Source: Planctomycetota bacterium
GTDB lineage: Bacteria; Planctomycetota; Planctomycetia; Pirellulales; Pirellulaceae
Direction of reading: 5' to 3'
Assembly: GCA_029259935.1 (NCBI GenBank)
Contig: JAJDEH010000013.1
Coordinates: forward strand, 1 to 17,666
Length of the DNA: 17,666 nt
The translations under genes were made by a program, and so were the position numbers. Of this stretch, positions 6,723 through 12,871 are shown one piece after another (positions within the stretch are counted from its first letter, which is position 1; the number at the start of each line of letters is the position of its first letter). The notes under the pieces were generated by a model, which saw only the letters and a program-made list of their open reading frames with translations, did no database searches and was not told the DNA's origin.

Positions 6723-8897
6723 CTAGGCTTTGCCCGGTCGGCGGATCAGCACGCCATCACTTGTTCTTGAAATGCTGACTAGTCCTTCTTTCGACATTTG
6801 CTCCGCAATCAGGCCGACCCACTCGATCACTTGGTCATACTCGTGATCGACGCCTCGGCCGATGCAGACCAATGCGGCATCGTGAGGACTGATTCGCTCA
6901 TCCAGTTTGAGCTTGCGACGGATCTCGTTCCTGATGATTTCTCCTATCGCTCGAGGCGGATCTGGCACAGGCTCCAACAACTCCCGCAGCAGGGAGATCT
7001 CCGCATGGAAGCCCTGTCGGCGGTAGGACTCGAAAAGTTCCGGTCGCGTGATGGTGCGCGGTTGCCCGCCCGATTCAAACTCCAATTCACCTACCGCTCC
7101 CTCGACAGAAACCAGCGTTTCGAGCAGAGCATACTGCACGAACGGCAGTTCAAATTCGCAAAAGAAATAGCGTCCCTTCGTCTTCAGATCTTCCAAGTAC
7201 TGATCGCCCGTCGCGCCAAGACGCAGCGGTCTCCTGTCATCGGCAACCACCATCTGGCGTTCGAGCGGCACTGGTGATTCCAGGATTTTCCTGAGGGCCG
7301 TGGCGGCGGATCCATCGACCAGAAACTTGATACCGATCCGCTCGGGAAAGCCATTGTCGGAAGTTTTTTCCAGCAGCAAATCGAACGTGGGAACTTGATT
7401 CCCCCCGTTCGACCCGCGCTCGACGCGCGCAAAACGGAACCCCGGATCTTCGTACCCCTGCAAGACGCGCACCAGCAGCGCACACAGATTGTCATCATCG
7501 GGTGGCAGGCTAGATGGATCATTGATCCGTTGCTGCCAGCTTTCATCCACTTTCTGCCCAACGACCGCGTCTATCTTTTCCTCGTCTGAAGTTGCGGGAG
7601 CCAATTTCGACGCTCCGTCGACATCGCCAGCACCCTCCGCGGAATCAAACTGAAGCTGGCGCCAGCGAGTTCGTGCCCAGTTAATCACGTCTCGCGGGCG
7701 GACCTCAACCGCGTCACCGATCACTTCGTTCCACCAGTCGCTGCCCATCGGAAACAGGGGATCGGAAGATCTCAGTTCTTTGATTCGCCGCACGGTCTGT
7801 TCGGGATGAACCGCCGCTTCCAACCGCGTATTGAAAAATCCTTCAAGACGAACCGCAATCAATTCACGCACTTGATCAAAACCTCGCTTGTGAATTCGCT
7901 GCAATTGAATCTGCTCCTGGGCGACACGGTCCCAAGAGGAGGTCTTGATGGTCTTTTCTCGGGCGAAATCCGTGAGTCGCTCATGCAGCCCCGCCGTGAT
8001 CACTACCAAATTTTTTGAATGGTCAAGCAGGGTATGAGCAAACCTGGTCAACGCGGCAACCTGTTCGCGTTCCATATTGTCGACTTGGTCGAAGCAGATG
8101 ACAAACGGCTGGCCGCACACGCGAGCAAACTCGGAAAGCGTGAGGAGGACCCGTTCGCGGCGTTGGTCGTCCATTCCACCCAAGTCCGCGCCGAAGGGCA
8201 AACCCGCCAGTCGGGCCTGTTCCGCGTCGATCCGTTCGCCGGATAGCCAGCGAACGATCGGCTGGATGAGATTCTCGCGTTCCAGGTCGGTGGCGCCGCT
8301 GCTACGGTAGACGGTGTCAAAAAACGAATACAGGACGCTCAGAATGCTCTGATCGTCATAGGTTGCGTGATCATCTCTGCTCAAACTGCGGACGAATTTG
8401 TTGTAACGCGCCTTCGCCTCGGACGAGGGAACCCGCCGTTCGTCGCCATACGAGCGAATCGCCCGTTTTACGACGCCGCTGATCAGCAAGTACAGTCTGG
8501 AAGTGGCGGGATCGCCATGGATAGCGGCCAGTTGAGAAAGGACGCACTTCAGCACGTAAGCCGACATGTTTTCGGGGCTGGCTTGCACATTGTGTAGAAA
8601 GGCAAAAAGGGCGCGTTTGTTGGTCGAACTCCAAGCGTGCAGGCGCCCCAATAAATGGCTCTTCCCAATTCCCGCCTCACCCCACAGGACGATCCCTTTG
8701 CTGTGATGGAGACGCAAGGATTCAAAAATCAAGAACTTGATCTGATCAAATTCGGAGCGGTGTACGTCGGGAACGTTAACCACATCCGAGTCATCCGGCG
8801 TGTTGACGCAATGCGAATCAAATGGATTAGATTCCTTGAGTTGTAAAAAGGCCTCCAATGTCGCACGATCGACTTCACCTTTTGGCGCTGCCCGCAT
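6723..8897 (-). CDS. P-loop (AAA/ORC-like) ATPase with long C-terminal extension
   Basis: The product has 724 residues. The ATG at 8897 is chosen over an in-frame GTG at 8909 because GGAG sits 6 nt upstream of it. Walker A is GEAGIGKS (73-80); Walker B is FVICFDQVD (265-273, D270); a sensor-1-like strand LVVITAG (297-303) and a WWNEVIGDAVEVRPRDVINW segment follow, as in STAND/ORC-type ATPases. Residues 411-470 look like a linker. Residues 470-640 are alpha/beta and unassigned; D506 and K524 (FDLLLEK ... RIGIKF) recall a PD-(D/E)xK core, but the usual acidic residue before K is glycine, so this is speculative. Residues 641-724 could be a winged helix. It lies 39 bp downstream of a winged-helix-like gene and is probably co-transcribed with it. 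A cytoplasmic, DNA-associated role is inferred; I do not recognise the family by name. Confidence 0.8.
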   Translation of the reverse strand: MRAAPKGEVDRATLEAFLQLKESNPFDSHCVNTPDDSDVVNVPDVHRSEFDQIKFLIFESLRLHHSKGIVLWGEAGIGKSHLLGRLHAWSSTNKRALFAFLHNVQASPENMSAYVLKCVLSQLAAIHGDPATSRLYLLISGVVKRAIRSYGDERRVPSSEAKARYNKFVRSLSRDDHATYDDQSILSVLYSFFDTVYRSSGATDLERENLIQPIVRWLSGERIDAEQARLAGLPFGADLGGMDDQRRERVLLTLSEFARVCGQPFVICFDQVDNMEREQVAALTRFAHTLLDHSKNLVVITAGLHERLTDFAREKTIKTSSWDRVAQEQIQLQRIHKRGFDQVRELIAVRLEGFFNTRLEAAVHPEQTVRRIKELRSSDPLFPMGSDWWNEVIGDAVEVRPRDVINWARTRWRQLQFDSAEGAGDVDGASKLAPATSDEEKIDAVVGQKVDESWQQRINDPSSLPPDDDNLCALLVRVLQGYEDPGFRFARVERGSNGGNQVPTFDLLLEKTSDNGFPERIGIKFLVDGSAATALRKILESPVPLERQMVVADDRRPLRLGATGDQYLEDLKTKGRYFFCEFELPFVQYALLETLVSVEGAVGELEFESGGQPRTITRPELFESYRRQGFHAEISLLRELLEPVPDPPRAIGEIIRNEIRRKLKLDERISPHDAALVCIGRGVDHEYDQVIEWVGLIAEQMSKEGLVSISRTSDGVLIRRPGKA

Positions 8898-8903
8898 GAT
8901 ATT

Positions 8904-8907
8904 CTCC
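8904..8907 (-). promoter_or_regulatory. ribosome binding site deciding the ATPase start
   Basis: The minus strand has GGAG followed by AATATC and the ATG at 8897. The spacing of 6 nt favours this ATG; the alternative GTG at 8909 overlaps the site itself. Confidence 0.6.
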
Positions 8908-8918
8908 ACATGAGTTTG

Positions 8919-8958
8919 TCTTTTGGAAAACGTGAGCTATCTCTTGGAAACGTGAACC
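8919..8958. repeat. imperfect direct repeat across the end of the winged-helix gene
   Basis: TCTTTTGGAAAACGTGAGC (8919-8937) and TCTCTTGGAAACGTGAACC (8940-8958) differ by a few substitutions and one inserted A. The right copy encodes the C-terminal VHVSKR of the 280-residue protein; the left copy lies just after its stop codon. It looks like a small local duplication of the gene's 3' end. Confidence 0.45.
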
Positions 8959-9779
8959 AGTACGGTGCCCCCTTCGTGGATGCCCGCCTTCAATTCTTCG
9001 GAACTTGTTCCTTCGCTGCTTTCGGAAGCGCTTAAGCTGAAACATCCTTCTTCGCGCAACTGCCGCAGCCCCGCGTCGAATTGATCTCGGGAAAAATTAG
9101 GCAATGCTTGGCGAAGTTCGAATAGATTGACGGAATTGAAGGAGCCGTTCTTTCGATCCAGTCGTTCGAAGATCTTGGCGAACTGAGCGAGGAACGCCTT
9201 GCCGCCAACATCCGCGGCGGCTGGCGCGCGTGTTGAGGATGCTTCGCCATGGACGCTGGCCGATTTGGTTGCCGACGGGCTTGGCGGTGCCACGACGCGG
9301 ACTGGATGAACATCCTCGTGCGAGAACAAGTACCGCGTGTTATTGAGCCACAGCCAACCCATACCGGCCGGCAGTTGGTCCGTTTCGAGCGTTTCGTTCA
9401 GTCGCTGCTGGAACGGCTTCTGGACCTTCCCCGCCAGTTTCTTCTTTAGTTGCGCAGCGGTAAAGGCGTGGGACTTACCGGTTTTGGAGATTGCCAGAGC
9501 ATACTCAAACGTGGCATGCGATGCGGTAAGGATCTGCAGATCTTCGGCAAGCGCGACCGGCGAGGCGGGATCCCCCGATCTGGCCACCACACATTTGGCA
9601 CGAAAGCATTTGGTGCGGGTAATGCTCTTGAGCAGAGGTGTCTTGATCACCCTTCCTGTTGAGGTGGCCGTTAGTTCAGCCAACTGCGCGAGGGTTAACG
9701 GATTGGCCCCCGAGTCCATCTCTCGACGGGATTCGAGCAATCGAACCAAGTCTTGGACCAGTTCCTCGTTACTTTGCAT
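8937..9779 (-). CDS. hypothetical protein with winged-helix-like segments, partner of the ATPase
   Basis: The product has 280 residues, starting at the ATG at 9779; the ribosome binding site is weak (GAGG only 3 nt away), and an in-frame ATG at residue 21 is an alternative. No signal peptide or membrane segment is seen. Three stretches have a helix-turn-helix/winged-helix look: about 26-67 (PLTLAQLAELTATSTGRVIK), 100-155 (FTAAQLKKKLAGKVQ, then a strand WLWLNNTRYLF) and 195-278 (FNSVNLFELRQALP, RDQFDAGLRQL, ending GGTVLVHVSKR). An Ala/Ser/Pro-rich linker (161-193) separates the last two. This suggests a modular DNA-binding or protein-interaction adaptor. It precedes the ATPase gene by 39 bp on the same strand, so it is probably the first gene of a two-gene operon and may recruit or load the ATPase. 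I do not recognise a named family; the winged-helix calls are by pattern only. Confidence 0.75.
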   Translation of the reverse strand: MQSNEELVQDLVRLLESRREMDSGANPLTLAQLAELTATSTGRVIKTPLLKSITRTKCFRAKCVVARSGDPASPVALAEDLQILTASHATFEYALAISKTGKSHAFTAAQLKKKLAGKVQKPFQQRLNETLETDQLPAGMGWLWLNNTRYLFSHEDVHPVRVVAPPSPSATKSASVHGEASSTRAPAAADVGGKAFLAQFAKIFERLDRKNGSFNSVNLFELRQALPNFSRDQFDAGLRQLREEGCFSLSASESSEGTSSEELKAGIHEGGTVLVHVSKR

Positions 9780-9813
9780 GACCCTCTACCCCGACAGAAT
9801 GGAAGGCCTTTAA

Positions 9814-9828
9814 CGTATCCGAGATACG
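9814..9828. promoter_or_regulatory. operator-like palindrome upstream of the ATPase cassette
   Basis: CGTATC-cga-GATACG is a perfect 6-bp inverted repeat with a 3-nt centre, 35 bp upstream of the ATG at 9779. It overlaps the place where a -10 would fall for a TTGAAG -35 on the minus strand (plus positions 9835-9840; the -10 would read TACGTT, a poor match). A repressor bound here would block the cassette. Confidence 0.4.
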
Positions 9829-9905
9829 CTTGCACTTCAATTGTCCCCACCGCTTCCTGGCATGCAAACCGTGTGGATAAACCGGTCGGACCAAGTCTTG
9901 GCGAT

Positions 9906-9930
9906 GCCTCACATCTGCTTGACATGAGGC
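9906..9930. promoter_or_regulatory. inverted repeat flanking a -35 element
   Basis: GCCTCA (9906-9911) and TGAGGC (9925-9930) are perfect reverse complements separated by 13 nt; the TTGACA at 9919-9924 lies between them, touching the right arm. This placement suits an operator controlling the plus-strand promoter. Confidence 0.4.
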
Positions 9931-9948
9931 TGCCGACTTGCCCATAGT
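9919..9948 (+). promoter_or_regulatory. sigma-70-like promoter for the cytochrome operon
   Basis: A perfect -35 TTGACA (9919-9924) is followed after 18 nt by CATAGT (9943-9948), which matches four of six bases of TATAAT. Transcription would start near 9955, about 78 nt upstream of the ATG at 10033. It is the best promoter match before the five-haem cytochrome gene. Confidence 0.5.
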
Positions 9949-10032
9949 TTAGAGCCGACCAACCGCCCCTCCTTGGCTGGCCACGTCCCTCCGGACTGAT
10001 TACCGAAGTCTAGACTCCCAAAGGATTTGCTG

Positions 10033-12783
10033 ATGAGCTTTCGTTGTTTGATCCTGGCGGTAAGTTTCGCCTCTGTTGCATTTGCTCACGCGTTGGCCGC
10101 CGATGCCGTGGATCATGCGATCGTTCCGGCATTCGAGAGATTCCATGGCGATGCCGACGCGGATGGCGACGCTCAGATTGCGGGTGGACGCTTGTTGCTT
10201 GGCGAATTGAATTGCCTGTCCTGTCATAAAGCCGATGCGGCTTTGAAGAGCCACGTGTTGCCGAAGCAGGCTCCGATTTTGGACCACATCGGCGGGCGCG
10301 TGCGGGCGGAATATTTGCGCGAGTTTTTGGCGGATCCCCAGCATGTCAAACCGGGTACGACCATGCCTTCGATGTTCTCGGGTTTAGACGAAAAAGAAAA
10401 GCAACAACAAGTCGAAGCGCTAACGCACTTTCTGGCGTCGACCGGCAGGCCCAGCGAATCCGGACCTCAAGGCAGCGCCATCAAACGCGGTGAAGATCTC
10501 TTTCATAAGGTGGGGTGTGCCGCTTGCCACAACGATCGCCACAAGGGTGCCGCGCGGCTGAACACCTCCGTTCCACTAGGCGACTTGGCAAAGAAATACT
10601 CGCTGCCTTCCCTTACGCAGTTCTTGCTCGACCCGTTGAAGGTCCGGCCTTCGGGACGCATGCCGCACTTGAATTTGAACGCCAACGAAGCCCGCGACAT
10701 CGCCTCTTATCTGGCGAAAGATCTGAACATCGAAATGTTGCCCAACGTGAAGTTCTCATACTACGAAGGCGATTGGGACGAGTTGCCCAATTTCGGCGAA
10801 CTGAAGCCGATGGCCACGGGGATCGCGCCGGGCTTCGATGCCACGGCCGGAAAGCGGCGAGATCACTTCGGCATGGTGTTCGAGTCCTTGTTGAAGATTG
10901 ACAATGCCGGCGATTACACCTTTCACCTAGGTTCGGACGACGGTTCTCGTCTGCTGATTGACGGCAAGGAAGTGGTCAACGTCGACGGCATTCATCCGAT
11001 GACATTCCGCAGCGGCAAAGTCAAGTTGGAAGCGGGTATCCGTACGATTGTCGTCGAGTATTTCGAGCAAGGTGGCCAGGAAGAGTTGAAGGTTGAATAC
11101 GAAGGCCAAGGCATATCGCGTCAGTCGCTCGATTATGTGGTCGCCTCGACCAAAGAAGGCCTGGACCGTGACCGCGGCTTTGTCGTGGATGAAAAGCTCG
11201 TGGAGAAGGGACGCCGATTATTTGCCGAGGCGGGTTGTGCTTCGTGTCATTCCATGAAATCCCAGGGTAAGCCGATTGCTTCAACGCTGTCGGCCCGACC
11301 GCTACAAGAGCTGAAAGCCGAAGGGGGCTGCCTCGGTAAAACTCCGCCGCAAAGCGTGCCACGGTTTCACCTCAATGGTGTCCAACGCGCGGCGCTGGCG
11401 TCGGCCATCGGCTCGCTACGAACGCCGCCGGAGGAATCCTTATCCGCAGCCGACGTGGTGCACCAGAAACTGGCCGCTTTCAATTGCTATTCGTGTCATG
11501 AGCGGGACAAGCTTGGCGGTGTCGAAACGGCCCGCAACACTTTGTTCCAAGGCAACCAGCCGGAAATGGGTGACGAAGGACGCATTCCGCCGTGGCTGAC
11601 CGGAGTGGGGGCGAAGCTGCGAAAAGACTGGATGCAGCATCTGCTGAACAACGGGGCCAAGGATCGCCCCAACATGTTCACTCGCATGCCTCGTTTCGGT
11701 AACCACAACGTGGGTGACATGGCCGACGCTTTCGCCACCGCCGACCAGTTGGAATCGCCTGATCCACTGAGCACGACGGTGCCGTTGCGGAAACTAAAAG
11801 CAGCAGGCCGATTGTTGTCTGGCGCCAAGGGAGCCTCCTGCATCAAGTGCCATAACTTTGGCAAATATAAGTCGACCGGAATTCAATCGATCAACTTGGC
11901 CACCATGACCCGCCGACTCAACAAAGATTGGTTCATGCAGTACATGTTGAATCCAATCGACTTCCGGCCCGGCACGCGCATGCCGGCTGCTTGGCCCAAC
12001 GGCCAGACGTTTTTCACCGACCTGTTGGATGGCGATACGACTCAGCAAATCAATTCGGTGTGGGTCTATTTGTCGGACGGAGACAAAGCACCGATTCCCG
12101 CCGGACTCACCGGTCAGGCGGCCGAGCTTGTCGTCGAAGACGAAGCGGTCATCTATCGCAACTTTATCGAAGGGTCCGGCCCGCGAGCGATTTCGGTGGG
12201 CTATCCCGAAAAAGCAAATCTTAGCTTTGACGCGAACAACATGCGCTTGGCGATGCTGTGGCACGGCCCGTTCATGGATGCCGGACGCCATTGGAACGGC
12301 CGCGGCCAAGGCTTCCAACCGCCGTTGGGCGACAATGTTCTCTCGCTAACGCCGGGCGCTCCGCTGGCGGTTCTCGCCGAGGACTCCACCGTCTGGCCAA
12401 GCCAAGCCGCGCGGGATCTAGGATTCCGGTTTCGCGGTTATCGCTTGACGAAACACCGCCGCCCGATTTTTCGATACACGATGGGCAACGTGGCGATCGA
12501 GGATTTTCCGACGCCCTCGTCCGGGTCGGAATACCCGGGCCTGCGACGGCAGTTGACGATGACCGCCGAGCAATCGGTCGACAAACTTTACTTCCGCGCC
12601 GCGAGGGCTGCTTCCATTATCGACGAGGGCAATGGCTGGTATTCGATCGATAAGGACTGGAAGATGCGGCTGAAAAGCGGTGCCCAGCCGGAGATTCGCA
12701 AGTTGGGTAACCAATTCGAACTGCTGGTGCCGGTAATGTTCCAGGGCGGACGAGCCGAAATCGAGCAAGAGTTCGCCTGGTAA
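10033..12783 (+). CDS. exported five-haem c-type cytochrome with PA14 domain
   Basis: The product has 916 residues. AGGA (10022-10025) lies 7 nt before the ATG, and the N-terminus is a Sec signal (about 1-23, ending ALA). Five CxxCH haem sites are visible: CLSCH (61-65), CAACH (162-166), CASCH (402-406), CYSCH (485-489) and CIKCH (603-607). Between the second and third lies a PA14 domain (about 240-360: YEGDWDELPNFGELKP, HLGSDDGSRLLIDGKEVV, YFEQGGQEELKVEY), a beta-barrel often linked to glycan binding. The cytochrome modules carry Met-containing GTRMP/GRMP-type motifs that could give axial ligands. The last 200 residues (about 715-916) are a beta-rich domain I cannot name. It is probably a periplasmic or surface electron-transfer protein tied to sugar oxidation or binding; the substrate is unknown. 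A palindrome covers its stop codon, and the PSCyt gene begins 86 bp downstream. Confidence 0.9.
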   Translation: MSFRCLILAVSFASVAFAHALAADAVDHAIVPAFERFHGDADADGDAQIAGGRLLLGELNCLSCHKADAALKSHVLPKQAPILDHIGGRVRAEYLREFLADPQHVKPGTTMPSMFSGLDEKEKQQQVEALTHFLASTGRPSESGPQGSAIKRGEDLFHKVGCAACHNDRHKGAARLNTSVPLGDLAKKYSLPSLTQFLLDPLKVRPSGRMPHLNLNANEARDIASYLAKDLNIEMLPNVKFSYYEGDWDELPNFGELKPMATGIAPGFDATAGKRRDHFGMVFESLLKIDNAGDYTFHLGSDDGSRLLIDGKEVVNVDGIHPMTFRSGKVKLEAGIRTIVVEYFEQGGQEELKVEYEGQGISRQSLDYVVASTKEGLDRDRGFVVDEKLVEKGRRLFAEAGCASCHSMKSQGKPIASTLSARPLQELKAEGGCLGKTPPQSVPRFHLNGVQRAALASAIGSLRTPPEESLSAADVVHQKLAAFNCYSCHERDKLGGVETARNTLFQGNQPEMGDEGRIPPWLTGVGAKLRKDWMQHLLNNGAKDRPNMFTRMPRFGNHNVGDMADAFATADQLESPDPLSTTVPLRKLKAAGRLLSGAKGASCIKCHNFGKYKSTGIQSINLATMTRRLNKDWFMQYMLNPIDFRPGTRMPAAWPNGQTFFTDLLDGDTTQQINSVWVYLSDGDKAPIPAGLTGQAAELVVEDEAVIYRNFIEGSGPRAISVGYPEKANLSFDANNMRLAMLWHGPFMDAGRHWNGRGQGFQPPLGDNVLSLTPGAPLAVLAEDSTVWPSQAARDLGFRFRGYRLTKHRRPIFRYTMGNVAIEDFPTPSSGSEYPGLRRQLTMTAEQSVDKLYFRAARAASIIDEGNGWYSIDKDWKMRLKSGAQPEIRKLGNQFELLVPVMFQGGRAEIEQEFAW

Positions 12784-12796
12784 TCCGCACGGATTA
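12781..12796. repeat. 16-bp palindrome at the cytochrome stop codon
   Basis: TAATCCG-ca-CGGATTA is a perfect 7-bp inverted repeat that includes the TAA stop at 12781-12783. No T-run follows, so it is not a standard intrinsic terminator; it may be an attenuating or RNA-stabilising hairpin within the operon, or a regulator site. Confidence 0.4.
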
Positions 12797-12856
12797 GGGG
12801 CATGTGACGCATTGCGGCAAGCGCTGGAGCGCCCAAACAAGATGTTCCGCGCGGGC

Positions 12857-12862
12857 GAAGGA
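12857..12862 (+). promoter_or_regulatory. ribosome binding site deciding the PSCyt1 gene start
   Basis: GAAGGA is followed by 7 nt and the ATG at 12870. This supports 12870 over the in-frame GTG at 12804. A second ATG at 12879 is also possible, see the overlapping TGTTAGAAT at 12863-12871. Confidence 0.5.
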
Positions 12863-12871
12863 TGTTAGAAT
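12863..12871 (+). promoter_or_regulatory. possible internal extended -10 element
   Basis: TGTTAGAAT fits TGn plus TAGAAT. Transcription about 7 nt downstream would begin at or next to the ATG at 12879, giving a nearly leaderless message starting MSHQRF. It may be a coincidence, because the same bases include the preferred ATG at 12870. Confidence 0.3.

Noticed and set aside
12804..12869. GTG start of the PSCyt1 protein at 12804
   Set aside because: No ribosome binding site, and the extra 22 residues are polar and precede an otherwise normal signal peptide.
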